A stretch of DNA of 64,000 nucleotides from JBCDJI01 sp964351865 (lineage in GTDB: Bacteria > Verrucomicrobiota > Verrucomicrobiia > Methylacidiphilales > JBCBYL01). Both the position numbers and the translations under genes were made by a program. Positions within the stretch are counted from its first letter, which is position 1. The number at the start of each line of letters is the position of its first letter. The notes below the pieces were generated by a model. The model was not told the DNA's origin and made no database searches. It saw only the letters and a program-made list of their open reading frames with translations. The stretch is taken from assembly GCA_964351865.1 (NCBI GenBank), contig CAYGPJ010000022.1, forward strand, positions 1-64,000. The letters run 5' to 3'. Positions 17,317-25,811 of the stretch are shown here, piece by piece.

Positions 17317-19431
17317 TTAAGCTTGATCCACCAGTTCCTGGCAGGCCTTCAGGTCCAGCTTGCCGCTGGCCAGCGCTGGCAGGCTTTCCACCTGAATGAA
17401 TTTCTTCGGCCAGTAGAGGTTCGGCAGGCCTTTTTTCTGGAACAGGCCGCGCAGAGCAGTGCTGTCGATTTCGCTATCCACCAGCGCCACCAGCGATTCG
17501 CCTTTGGCTTCATCAGCTTTACCAAAAACCGCAACGTGCACTTCTTTACCTAGTTGTTCCTGCAGCAGCTCCGTCAGTTGGTTTTCCACGCTGCCATGCG
17601 GCACCATTTCCCCCCCAATCTTGGAGAAGCGTGAGACCCGCCCTTCGATATAAAGGAATCCATTCGCATCCAGGCGCCCGACATCGCCACTGACATACCA
17701 GCCATCCTGCAACACCTCGGCATTCTTATCCGGCAGTCCCAGATAGCCGCGGAATACGTTGGCACCACCGAACCACAACATACCGCTCTCATTGAGTCCC
17801 AGTGGTTCTCCGGTCTCGACCGATTTCACGCGCACATCCACTCCGGGCAACAATGGCCCGACACTTCCCGTCAAACGTCCCCGCACAAAATGTTTCCTGT
17901 TCTCCAGACGATTTACCGAAACGACCGGCGTGGTTTCCGTCATCCCGTATCCTTCACAAACCGGTATCCCGAATTTCTCTTCAAATTCATCTTTCACCGC
18001 TGGCGGTAATTTTTCCGCCCCCGTGACAGCCATCCGCAGGCTGCGCAATTGGGATTTCTTGGCTTTCTTCATCACCGAACGCAGAAAAGTCGGGGTCGTG
18101 ACGTAGAGTGCGATCTGATATTTTTCAATCGCATCCAGTAACTTGCCAAAATCCAACGGGGAGGGATAGGTCACCACTTTAGGGCCATTGATCAACGGCC
18201 ACCACAAACCCACCGTAAAGCCAAAGCTGTGAAATACCGGTAAGCAACCCAGCAGTGTGGGTAGATCTTCCAGCCTCAGCGCAGCGGTAATCTGCGCCGT
18301 GTTGGAGAGAATGTTCCGGTGTGACAGCGGCACTCCTTTAGGTTCGCCAGAACTCCCACTGGTAAAGAGCAGTCCCGCTTCCTCATGATTGCCCTGCGTG
18401 GGCAGGTCCATCGTGTTCGCCAGGGTCGCTGCCGAACTCCATAAAATGGCCCAGCGCTTCTGCAACACCCCAAGCTTATCGATCGATTTCAGGATTTCAG
18501 CGATATCAATCACTTGCTCCGGCCACGGAAACTCTTTGAGTCTTCCCTGAAGCTGTCGGGCGGTAATGATCTGCCTGATTTGCCCGGTCTTCATGGCGGA
18601 CTCGACCGAGGCCCGACCGACGGTGAAGTTGAGATTCACCGGAATTTTACCTGCCAGCAGGCAAGCCAGATTCGCCACGGTCGCTGCAATCCCCGGGGGC
18701 AATACGATCCCGATCCGTTGATCCCGGATGGATTTGAATTCCCGTGAAACCTGCCATGCTATCGCCAATAGCATGCCTGCTTTCAGCGATTTACCCCCCT
18801 GCCCGGCATCGATGATGATTTCCTGAAACTGACGTTTTTTCAGGCCCTGAATACAGGCCCGCGCCAGGGTGCCCTTCAAAGCCGGATGCTCATCCAGCGC
18901 ACGGGCTGAGAGCCTGAGTTGAGCTTCTTGTACTTTCTCCCGCGAATAGTCTGCGGGGGGAATGAGATCCGCAAAATAGAAGCGAACGGATTTAGCAAAA
19001 GGTTTCAACGCCAGCACCTGATAGTAGGGTGACAGGTCCAGTTCGCCATCGCGCCCGCTGACGATAACCCGTAGTGGCGCGCGCGTTTTGATCAACACCT
19101 CATTCAAATATTCAACGGAAAAACCGTGTTCTATCAGCACCACCGGCACTTCCCGGTTTAATGAATCAGAGATCCAGTCGCGGGCAGCTTGAGTATCCCC
19201 TTCAGGAATACACTCCACTCGCAGCCCACCTAACGGACCACAGGCGATCGATGCCGCAGCACTTTCATGACATAAAATCAGGAAACGCTGTGGATTAAGT
19301 TTCTGTAACGCCAACAGATCTCCATAAGTGGCATGCGGCAGGGTATAGAGATGTTTTTTCCCTTGCTCCCAGTCCGGTTCACCGAAAGCTCGTGATTGTA
19401 TCCAGGGAGAAAGAAAGGTTTTTAAAAGCAT
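17317..19431 (-). CDS. Aas-like acyl-activating protein with degenerate acyltransferase domain
   Basis: 704-aa protein with the layout of the E. coli Aas enzyme (2-acyl-glycerophosphoethanolamine acyltransferase/acyl-ACP synthetase). The C-terminal part is a clear AMP-forming synthetase: LLFTSGSSGEPKGVPLSHRN, YGMTETTPVVSVN, GWYVSGDVGRLDANGFLYIE and SGKLDLKAC near the end. The first 190 residues resemble a PlsC acyltransferase but the expected NHxSxxD motif reads CHESAAA (His55 kept, Asp lost), with PEG at 76-78. The start at 19431 (MLLKTF) is preferred over an upstream in-frame codon at 19569. Its likely role is fatty acid activation or lysophospholipid recycling. With the acyltransferase site changed, synthetase-only activity is likely but unproven. 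Confidence 0.8.
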   Translation of the reverse strand: MLLKTFLSPWIQSRAFGEPDWEQGKKHLYTLPHATYGDLLALQKLNPQRFLILCHESAAASIACGPLGGLRVECIPEGDTQAARDWISDSLNREVPVVLIEHGFSVEYLNEVLIKTRAPLRVIVSGRDGELDLSPYYQVLALKPFAKSVRFYFADLIPPADYSREKVQEAQLRLSARALDEHPALKGTLARACIQGLKKRQFQEIIIDAGQGGKSLKAGMLLAIAWQVSREFKSIRDQRIGIVLPPGIAATVANLACLLAGKIPVNLNFTVGRASVESAMKTGQIRQIITARQLQGRLKEFPWPEQVIDIAEILKSIDKLGVLQKRWAILWSSAATLANTMDLPTQGNHEEAGLLFTSGSSGEPKGVPLSHRNILSNTAQITAALRLEDLPTLLGCLPVFHSFGFTVGLWWPLINGPKVVTYPSPLDFGKLLDAIEKYQIALYVTTPTFLRSVMKKAKKSQLRSLRMAVTGAEKLPPAVKDEFEEKFGIPVCEGYGMTETTPVVSVNRLENRKHFVRGRLTGSVGPLLPGVDVRVKSVETGEPLGLNESGMLWFGGANVFRGYLGLPDKNAEVLQDGWYVSGDVGRLDANGFLYIEGRVSRFSKIGGEMVPHGSVENQLTELLQEQLGKEVHVAVFGKADEAKGESLVALVDSEIDSTALRGLFQKKGLPNLYWPKKFIQVESLPALASGKLDLKACQELVDQA

Positions 19432-19742
19432 AGCAGGTTGTATCGAATTTGGGGATTTTCCGGTCGTAGCTTGCGTGATTGCAAGCCTATTGCCTAGGTA
19501 AAAAAGCAGACGATGCACCCTCTTTTGAAGCAGATAGAATGGGGTCTCGCCGTCGAGGTAACAGCCCAATCCCCTTAAATAAAGGGAAAAACGGCATTAT
19601 AGAAAAAAGATTTAAGTTGACGTCAGTACATTCGATACCCTAGAAAACAAACTTATTCACATTTTATTCACACTGCGACAATCGCTGGAGAGTAAGAGGT
19701 GAGAAATTAAACTAAACAACAACATCAGGAGTAAACAACAAC
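19432..19742 (+). promoter_or_regulatory. Upstream region of the HU gene with candidate promoter
   Basis: No gene is supported in this gap between two divergent genes. TTGACG (19617-19622) and TAGAAA (19641-19646) with an 18-nt spacer form a plausible sigma-70 promoter, about 90 nt ahead of the HU start codon. An AGGAG at 19727-19731 is a rare clear ribosome-binding site in this window, 11 nt before ATG. The leader is A/C-rich (AAACAACAACATC). Confidence 0.4.
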
Positions 19743-20024
19743 ATGGCAATGAATCGTGCTCAACTCGTAGAAAAAATCCAAAAAGAACTCGGCAAAGACA
19801 CCAGCAAAGCAGCAGCAGAGCGTGCGCTGGCAGCAGTTCTGACCAGCATCAAAGCTGGCGTTAAAAAAGACAAAGCTGTTCAGCTGATCGGTTTCGGAAC
19901 CTTTACTGTCAAATCACGTAAAGCCCGTAAAGGCATCAACCCTAAGACCGGTGAGTCTATCAAAATTAAAGCTTCTAAGTCTGTTGGCTTCAAGCCAGGC
20001 GCTGACTTCAAGAAGAGCCTCTAA
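19743..20024 (+). CDS. hup: HU family histone-like DNA-binding protein
   Basis: 93-aa basic protein that bends and compacts DNA as a dimer. The HU fold is evident: helical N-terminal half (LVEKIQKELGKDTSKAAAE), the GFGTFTVKSRKARKGINPKT beta-arm motif with the conserved G-F-G-x-F and the N-P-x-T arm tip, and the C-terminal KSVGFKPGADFKKSL helix. Codon usage is strongly biased and the gene has its own RBS and terminator, as expected for a highly expressed gene. It is transcribed alone. Confidence 0.96.
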   Translation: MAMNRAQLVEKIQKELGKDTSKAAAERALAAVLTSIKAGVKKDKAVQLIGFGTFTVKSRKARKGINPKTGESIKIKASKSVGFKPGADFKKSL

Positions 20025-20085
20025 TGATTTCCTCCACAGACCTGCTTTAAATTAAGGCAGATCTGAAAAAGGATTTTGTTTTGAT

Positions 20086-20132
20086 ACACTCTGTGTCTGT
20101 CTTGCGGGATGGCACAGAGTGTTTTCATTTTT
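20086..20132 (+). terminator. Terminator of the HU gene
   Basis: Perfect 10-bp arms ACACTCTGTG and CACAGAGTGT, followed by TTTCATTTTT, about 60 nt past the HU stop codon. Confidence 0.8.
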
Positions 20133-20159
20133 GGGCACGATTGCGGCACGATGAGGCCC

Positions 20160-20205
20160 TAAAAGGGACGGAGGTGTTCATGTATGAACACCTCCGTCCC
20201 TTTTA
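20160..20205. repeat. GGGACGGAG palindrome, 46 bp
   Basis: Exact 22-bp arms (TAAAAGGGACGGAGGTGTTC...) around a GT loop, same length as the copy at 10406-10451 with two changed bases per arm, compensated on the other side. Confidence 0.9.
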
Positions 20206-20214
20206 TCCAATCGC

Positions 20215-20419
20215 CTAGAGCGTTTCCAAATAATGTTTTAACATGTAGGGCGAGAAAACCCAGCGCGATAGCGCGACCAAAATAAATTTCTAACTTGTTT
20301 AGTTTAGGCGTAGCCTAAAGATTGCATCTCGCCAATTTCCATCCCGGCGAGATGCAATCTCGCCCTACATTTATTTTCCGCAGGTTCCTGTGTGATAACT
20401 AAACTCGAAAATGCACTAG
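20215..20419. repeat. Full-length MITE-like element, copy 3 (205 bp)
   Basis: Begins CTAGAGCGTTTCC and ends AAATGCACTAG, so CTAG is at both borders. It contains the same ordered palindromes and REP pair as 13826-14030, in the opposite orientation. It lies between the HU terminator and a second terminator. Confidence 0.88.
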
Positions 20420-20428
20420 AAATAAGGG

Positions 20429-20466
20429 AGCCCGGTCTGGCGAGGCCAGACCGGGCTTTTCTTTGA
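20429..20466 (+). terminator. Strong terminator without an adjacent gene
   Basis: Perfect 13-bp arms AGCCCGGTCTGGC and GCCAGACCGGGCT with a 3-nt loop, then TTTTCTTT. The nearest plus-strand gene upstream is HU, which already has a terminator. This one may be a second HU terminator pushed away by repeat insertions, or may end an unseen short RNA. Confidence 0.85.
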
Positions 20467-20593
20467 GAACCGGGGAGAGAGCATGGGGAAGGCAATTGGC
20501 TCTCAAAGCTCCCTATGCACCGTTGGACGCTCACTATTTAAAATTGATTCACATTTTCTTTAGAAATTTTTTCTTTTTTCTATCCTCTACCCC

Positions 20594-21256
20594 GTGAAGC
20601 ACGCATGGGCAACCGCCGGATCCTCTCAATGGCATCCTCAATCAGGTCAAGAGGCCAAAGATTTCCTCGAAAACGAGACTTCGCGACTGCTGAAAACTCC
20701 GAAATTGGTAAAAACCATGAGTGTTCACGCTCAACTGGCCATGCAGGCCGCCTCACAGGCCAATCCGCAATTTACCTGTCCGCCGGACCGTCGTGCTCTC
20801 ATTCTCTGTCAAGGGGGTGACCGGATTGATCATACAGAATGGATTCCGCATTTCTGCCAAGCGGAAACACCGCATCCTCCCGCAGCACCCTCATACGCCT
20901 CGGCGGCGCGTCGCACCCCTCCCTTGTGGTTGCTGCACCAGCTACCCAATATGACTGCGGCCCACCTCGCCCGCGAATATGAGATTCGTGGAGCGACTCA
21001 CAGCTTCAGTCAAAGCGATTTGCCACTGGATCAAGGCTGGCTGACGGCCACGTTGTTGTTTGAAGCAAATGAGGCGGACGAGATTCTCTTTGCAGCATTG
21101 GAATTACCGCATGCCGCTACCTCGCAGCGGCAACCCTGGCTGGCTGCCGTCTGGCATTTAACCCACACCCCAGCGCCCTTTGGTTCAGCCAGTTTACAGG
21201 AACTGGTCTCAAGCTTTAACCCGGAGCACTTAGGTGCTTTTCCGCACTCCACATGA
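20594..21256 (+). CDS. Ketosynthase N-terminal-like protein (chain-length-factor type)
   Basis: 220-aa protein that resembles only the N-terminal half of a beta-ketoacyl-ACP synthase, as in the short Ketoacyl-synt_2 proteins of aryl-polyene clusters. The best match is LPNMTAAHLAREYEIRGATH, which mirrors the NMAAGHxxxxxGLRGP segment before the active site. Where ketosynthases have the TACxSG cysteine this protein reads SFSQSDLPLDQG, so it has no catalytic cysteine and would be a non-catalytic partner. The start is GTG at 20594. It overlaps the next gene by 4 nt (ATGA) and heads a four-gene set with a ketoreductase, an ACP and a full ketosynthase. Confidence 0.6.
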   Translation: MKHAWATAGSSQWHPQSGQEAKDFLENETSRLLKTPKLVKTMSVHAQLAMQAASQANPQFTCPPDRRALILCQGGDRIDHTEWIPHFCQAETPHPPAAPSYASAARRTPPLWLLHQLPNMTAAHLAREYEIRGATHSFSQSDLPLDQGWLTATLLFEANEADEILFAALELPHAATSQRQPWLAAVWHLTHTPAPFGSASLQELVSSFNPEHLGAFPHST

Positions 21257-21957
21257 CAGCGTCATCCCCTCTTATCTGGTTGGATGGAGCGACCGGCACT
21301 CTTGGCCGGGCGGCATACGATCTATTAGTCACCAGCGGCTACCGAGTGCTGGCCTTGACCCGCACTCAAATGAATTCGGCCGATTTCCCGCTCCAAGCCA
21401 CTTTCCCCGAAGATCCCTCTACCTTGTCGCGATCCGTCGCTCGATGGATCCATCAATGGGGCGTGCCGACCGGAATGGTCTGCCTGTCCGGCAGCAACTT
21501 AAATCAACTGCTGCTCCGCACCAGGGAATCCGATTGGTCGCAGTTATTCGAAACCAACCTGCTGCATCAATCCCGCTTAATCCAATGCCTGCTGCCGGAA
21601 ATGATGCGACAAGGTCACGGTTCCATAGTGCTGTGCTCATCACTGGCTGCGGAGCACCCCCGCAGCGGTCAGGTGGCATACGCGGCCACCAAAGGCGCCG
21701 TCGAATCATTCACCCGCGCTCTGGCGCGCGAATGTGCCAGCAAGCATATTCGTGTCAACGCGGTCGCCCCCGGATTTATCGACTCCCCCATGTTTGATCA
21801 ACTGCCAGACCAGGAGCAGCAAAGCATCATTAAAAAAATACCGCTCGCCCGCACCGGATCTGCCGCAGAAGTCGCCGCCACCATGGCGTTTCTACTATCC
21901 GACCAATCGGCATACATCACCGGTCAGATCTTTCACATCGATGGCGGTGCGTCTTAA
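21253..21957 (+). CDS. fabG: 3-oxoacyl-ACP reductase-type SDR
   Basis: Short-chain dehydrogenase of 234 aa. NAD(P)-binding DGATGTLG is at residues 11-18. The catalytic set is complete: Asn102, Ser130, Tyr143 and Lys147 (YAATK). The C-terminal AYITGQIFHIDGG is typical of FabG-like enzymes. Placement between a ketosynthase-like gene and an ACP gene supports reduction of an ACP-bound 3-ketoacyl chain. It is translationally coupled to the upstream gene. Because the window shows no malonyl transferase, enoyl reductase or dehydratase, it is more likely a pathway-specific copy than the main fatty-acid FabG. Confidence 0.85.
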   Translation: MTASSPLIWLDGATGTLGRAAYDLLVTSGYRVLALTRTQMNSADFPLQATFPEDPSTLSRSVARWIHQWGVPTGMVCLSGSNLNQLLLRTRESDWSQLFETNLLHQSRLIQCLLPEMMRQGHGSIVLCSSLAAEHPRSGQVAYAATKGAVESFTRALARECASKHIRVNAVAPGFIDSPMFDQLPDQEQQSIIKKIPLARTGSAAEVAATMAFLLSDQSAYITGQIFHIDGGAS

Positions 21958-22064
21958 CCAACAGCTACCTCGCCCGCTGGTTGCACTCGACGCAACTGCT
22001 TTTCACCAAAAGAGACAAACCCCGGCATTGCGTTCCTGATCCTGTTCACGTTATACTGACGCTC

Positions 22065-22328
22065 GTGCAAGAGAGTGATATCTATCAAAAAGTGGCGACC
22101 GAAATATCCAATGCATTAAAAATCGATGAATCAAATATCGATCCTGAATCTTTCCTGATTGGCGACCTTGGGGCGGAGTCACTGGATCTGGTAGATCTGA
22201 CTTTTCGCATTGAAAAAGCCTTTGGAATCGAGCTGCCGGAAGGAGAGCTCTTCGAAGGCACTAATCCACCCCCGGAAAAACTTAAAATTAAAGACGTCGT
22301 CGCTTATCTGGCCAACCGATTGTCTTGA
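22065..22328 (+). CDS. Acyl carrier protein
   Basis: 87-aa acidic carrier protein. The phosphopantetheine attachment site is Ser39 in GDLGAESLDLVDL, with the usual helix II hydrophobic pattern and helix III (GIELPEGELFEG), ending KIKDVVAYLANRLS. I chose GTG at 22065; the frame is open to an ATG at 21981, but the extra 28 residues (rich in Lys, Arg and Pro) are unlike any ACP. It lies 6 nt upstream of the ketosynthase gene and downstream of the ketoreductase gene, so it is probably the carrier dedicated to this pathway. Confidence 0.87.
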   Translation: MQESDIYQKVATEISNALKIDESNIDPESFLIGDLGAESLDLVDLTFRIEKAFGIELPEGELFEGTNPPPEKLKIKDVVAYLANRLS

Positions 22329-22334
22329 TTTTCA

Positions 22335-23576
22335 GTGATTTTACCCCACCACCGCATCGTCGTCACCGGTCAGGGTGCCGTAAGCGCCTATGGTAGCGGA
22401 GCACAGGCTTTAATTAACGGATCGCTGGCTGGAACCAACACCATAGACAGGGTTCGTGGCTTCTCCGCTAACGGTCTGCCTGCCACCATCGCGTCCGAGG
22501 TGACTATGGACGCAACACTGTTGGCTGATTGCCCGCCGCCGCTGCAACACAAATCATCCCGTATGGCATGGCACGCCGCCCGGGAAGCTCTGGCACAATC
22601 CGGTATTGAGCGCGCGCAAGTCGCTCTCGCATTATGTGCGGCCATCGGATGGTCGTCTCCTGCGGCAGAATTGTTGGAAACTAATCTTTCCAATAAAGAA
22701 AAGCAGTCACACTGGCAACAGGACCCTGCCTATGCCGCATCGCAGCCCGGAGAAAGCGCCCGTCAACTTCATCAACTCCTCAACTGCACGGGGCCACTGC
22801 TGACCGACCATGCGGCCTGTGCCGCCGGTCTGCATTCCGTTATACATGCCGCCCGCCTGATCCGAAGCGGTCGCGTCCAGGCCTGTCTCGCGGGTGCCGC
22901 AGATTCTCGGGTGAGCCCGACGGGGATCATCAGCTATGCCCGCCTCGGCGTCTTAAACACAGCAGACAACGACACCCCTGCTCGTGCCAGCCGACCATTT
23001 AATACCGATCGTCAGGGTTTTATCATTGGCGAGGGTGCCGGATTTCTCGTGTTGGAATCGCTCGACCACGCCATCCAACGCGGAGCGGTTATTTTAGGTG
23101 AACTGGCGGGTTGGGCGCTTTCCAATGATGCGGACGACCTGACCGACCCTCTGGCCGACGGCAGCGGTGCCATGCATTGTATCCGCCAATGCCTCGATCA
23201 GGCGGGGATGACCGCCCGGGAAGTTGACTATATCAACGCCCATGGCACTTCGACCATTAACAACGATCGCATGGAGGCACTCGCTTATCGAAGCCTCTGG
23301 CAGCCTGGAGCCAGCCCGGCCATTTCATCCACTAAATCGATGATCGGGCACCTGAGTATGGCTTCGGCAGCGGTCGAATCCGTCATCACGCTCGGGGCGC
23401 TGCAACAAGGCATTTTGCCTCCCACCCTTAACCTTACGGACCCAGATCCCGTCACTGCAGGATTAAATCTGGTTGGAATCACCCCTGAAAAGCGCCCGAT
23501 TCAGGTGGCCTTGAAAACGGCTTTCGGTCTGGGCGGCCAAAATGCGGCAGTGCTCTGGAAAAAGTGGTCACCATGA
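22335..23576 (+). CDS. Beta-ketoacyl-ACP synthase (KAS II-like)
   Basis: 413-aa condensing enzyme with the full Cys-His-His set: Cys162 (AACAAGLH), His303 (NAHGTST) and His339 (KSMIGH, Lys334). The C terminus FGLGGQNAAVLWKK fits the FabF fold. It would join acyl and malonyl units on the ACP encoded just upstream, possibly paired with the cysteine-less ketosynthase-like protein at 20594-21256, as the KS/CLF pairs of type II polyketide and aryl-polyene systems do. The start is GTG, 6 nt after the ACP stop. Divergent segments (for example GSGAQALINGSLAG) suggest it is not the housekeeping FabF. Confidence 0.88.
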   Translation: MILPHHRIVVTGQGAVSAYGSGAQALINGSLAGTNTIDRVRGFSANGLPATIASEVTMDATLLADCPPPLQHKSSRMAWHAAREALAQSGIERAQVALALCAAIGWSSPAAELLETNLSNKEKQSHWQQDPAYAASQPGESARQLHQLLNCTGPLLTDHAACAAGLHSVIHAARLIRSGRVQACLAGAADSRVSPTGIISYARLGVLNTADNDTPARASRPFNTDRQGFIIGEGAGFLVLESLDHAIQRGAVILGELAGWALSNDADDLTDPLADGSGAMHCIRQCLDQAGMTAREVDYINAHGTSTINNDRMEALAYRSLWQPGASPAISSTKSMIGHLSMASAAVESVITLGALQQGILPPTLNLTDPDPVTAGLNLVGITPEKRPIQVALKTAFGLGGQNAAVLWKKWSP

Positions 23577-23617
23577 GGGTTGTTTTAACCGCTAAAACTC
23601 TCTAGGTTCTCCTGCTT

Positions 23618-24622
23618 ATGGCGCAAAAAGTCAACATCCCGTGGTCATTTCTGATCCGTATCGCGATGACGGCGCTGATCGGATTTTACCTGTATACTCA
23701 GATCGACTGGAACAGCTTTTTCCGGTTGGTCAGCGATGCGGTGCCGGGCTGGGTGCTCCTGGCCTGCTGTTGCTACGGCATCACTACCATCCTCGGTATG
23801 GTGCGCTGGCACCTGCTGTTGAAAACCTGTCATGCGGAAATGAAATTCGTCCGCACGGTTCAACTGACGTTTATCGGTCTTTTTGCCAACCTGTTTCTCC
23901 CCAGTTCGATGGGGGGCGATCTGTTCAAAGGTTATTACGCCAGCCGTGAGATCCCGCACATCAAACCGACCGTGATCATGTCGATTATCATGGAACGTCT
24001 GCTGGGATTCATCGCCATGTTTCTCATTTCCACCACACTGATTCTGGTCCGGTTTGAGGCCCTGACGGCAGAGCCGGCGACCCGTATTGCGGTTTACTTG
24101 TACTTCACTTTTTTTGCGGTCGTGATCGCTGTCATTTTGCTGGGAAGTTGGAAACGACTGGGAGACTTTATCCCGTTCTGGAAACGACTGCCGATCCAGG
24201 AGCAACTACGTGAGGCGGGCAATGCTTACCGTTTCTTCCTGCGCCATCTACCCTGCTTCTGGGGCGGACTCGCACTCTCCTGCATCGCCCACTTTACGCT
24301 GATGGGCACTTTCTATTTTGTTTCCGTCAGCTTGAATATGCATCTGAATTTCTGGGATCTGGCCGCCGTATTACCGTTGATCATGGTGGTCAGTATGATT
24401 CCGGTCACCCCCAACGGCGTTGGTCTGCGCGAACTGGCCTTTACCCATTTCCTGCAATTCGCACATATGACCGAAGAAGCCTCCGTCGCGCTATCGCTCT
24501 GCGGAACGATGATCATTTACGTCTGGGCACTTGCCGGAGGACTCGTCTTCCTGCAGTTCCGCTCCAGTAAGGCCGCTTCAGAAAAACTAAACCAGCAGTC
24601 GAGCCCGCGAACCAAAAAATAA
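23618..24622 (+). CDS. LPG-synthase-type transmembrane protein (flippase-like, UPF0104)
   Basis: 334-aa integral membrane protein of about eight helices from the family that forms the membrane half of MprF and occurs alone as AglD/UPF0104 proteins. Typical motifs are RWHLLLKTC after helix 2, NLFLPSSMGGDLFKGYY and PVTPNGVGLRELAFTHF. Such proteins translocate or handle lipids, but the substrate here is unknown. It is 41 nt downstream of the ketosynthase gene on the same strand, so it may export or flip the lipid product of that set. A catalytic aminoacyl-transferase domain is absent. Confidence 0.85.
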   Translation: MAQKVNIPWSFLIRIAMTALIGFYLYTQIDWNSFFRLVSDAVPGWVLLACCCYGITTILGMVRWHLLLKTCHAEMKFVRTVQLTFIGLFANLFLPSSMGGDLFKGYYASREIPHIKPTVIMSIIMERLLGFIAMFLISTTLILVRFEALTAEPATRIAVYLYFTFFAVVIAVILLGSWKRLGDFIPFWKRLPIQEQLREAGNAYRFFLRHLPCFWGGLALSCIAHFTLMGTFYFVSVSLNMHLNFWDLAAVLPLIMVVSMIPVTPNGVGLRELAFTHFLQFAHMTEEASVALSLCGTMIIYVWALAGGLVFLQFRSSKAASEKLNQQSSPRTKK

Positions 24623-24673
24623 TCTGACTTTCGCATTCCGCATTGCTGCGGTTTTAAGTATGCTTTCACGCTT

Positions 24674-25723
24674 ATGTCGATGGACTCAATTCAAGACCTG
24701 AACGTGCTCTCCTGTGAGCGCCTCATCTCGCCCGATGATCTTAAAGCGGAACTGCCTTCCCTGCCGGAACATCAAAACACGGTGCGTGCAGGGCGCCGGA
24801 TCATTCAGGATATCATGCTCAAAAAGGATCCGCGCCTGCTGGTCATTGCCGGACCCTGCTCGATTCATGACTCCCGGGCAGCACTGGAATACGCTGGCCG
24901 CCTGCAAGTGCTGCATGAAGCATTCAAGGATCGCATGTTTATCGTAATGCGCACCTATTTTGAAAAACCTCGCACCACCATTGGCTGGAAAGGGCTCATC
25001 TACGATCCAGACTTGGACGATAGCGGCAATATCGCCAAAGGCTTGCGTGCCGCGCGCAAACTCTTGTTGGATATTTCCGGCAATGGCCTGCCGACCGCTA
25101 CAGAATTTCTAGATCCCATTGTGCCACAATACATTGGCGGGCTAGTTTGCTGGGCCGCGATCGGTGCCCGCACCACCGAATCCCAGACTCATCGTCAGAT
25201 GGCGAGTGGATTGAGTATGCCGGTCGGATTTAAGAACGCCACCGACGGCGGGCTGCAAGTCGCTATCGATGCCTTGGGATCCTCGATGAACGGTCACTAT
25301 TTTCTCGGTATTGATACTGCCGGACATTCGTCCGTCATTCATACTCGTGGCAATGCCTTTGGTCATGTGGTCTTACGCGGTGGTAACAAGCGTACCAATT
25401 ACGACAGTGACAGCATTCAGACCGCCAGGGATCGACTGCAGGCAGCTGGCTTAAATCCAATCATCATGGTGGATTGCAGCCATGCTAACTCAGGTAAAAA
25501 AGCACTCAATCAGCCGGATGTCTGGAATCAGGTGGTGGAACAGCGCTGCGCTGGCGACGATTCAATCATTGGACTTATGCTGGAAAGTCACCTTTCGGGT
25601 GGAAATCAAAAAATGAAGGCTTCGTTAACAGACCTGGATTACGGGGTTTCGATCACCGATGAGTGCTTAGATTGGGAAAGCACCGAATCGCTCCTCCGTT
25701 CGACTTATCAGCGCTTGAGCTAG
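24674..25723 (+). CDS. 3-deoxy-7-phosphoheptulonate synthase (DAHP synthase, type I)
   Basis: 349-aa enzyme catalysing the first step of the shikimate pathway, condensing phosphoenolpyruvate and erythrose 4-phosphate. Type I (AroF/G/H) motifs: VIAGPCSIHD, MRTYFEKPRTTIGWKGLI, GARTTESQTHRQMASGLS, GFKNATDG, and VDCSHANSGK. The length and the N-terminal extension (VLSCERLISPDDLKAELP) match feedback-regulated forms, though which aromatic acid inhibits it cannot be told. It follows the flippase-like gene by 51 nt. It is probably a housekeeping gene. A role in supplying an aryl starter for the upstream genes is possible but not shown. Confidence 0.95.
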   Translation: MSMDSIQDLNVLSCERLISPDDLKAELPSLPEHQNTVRAGRRIIQDIMLKKDPRLLVIAGPCSIHDSRAALEYAGRLQVLHEAFKDRMFIVMRTYFEKPRTTIGWKGLIYDPDLDDSGNIAKGLRAARKLLLDISGNGLPTATEFLDPIVPQYIGGLVCWAAIGARTTESQTHRQMASGLSMPVGFKNATDGGLQVAIDALGSSMNGHYFLGIDTAGHSSVIHTRGNAFGHVVLRGGNKRTNYDSDSIQTARDRLQAAGLNPIIMVDCSHANSGKKALNQPDVWNQVVEQRCAGDDSIIGLMLESHLSGGNQKMKASLTDLDYGVSITDECLDWESTESLLRSTYQRLS

Positions 25724-25811
25724 CTAATACACACTATTAGAGTCTATTATTAACAATCAAATCATAGAGTAGCTTGACTTTTTATTCAGTCTCCACAACA
25801 CTCAGAGCCTT

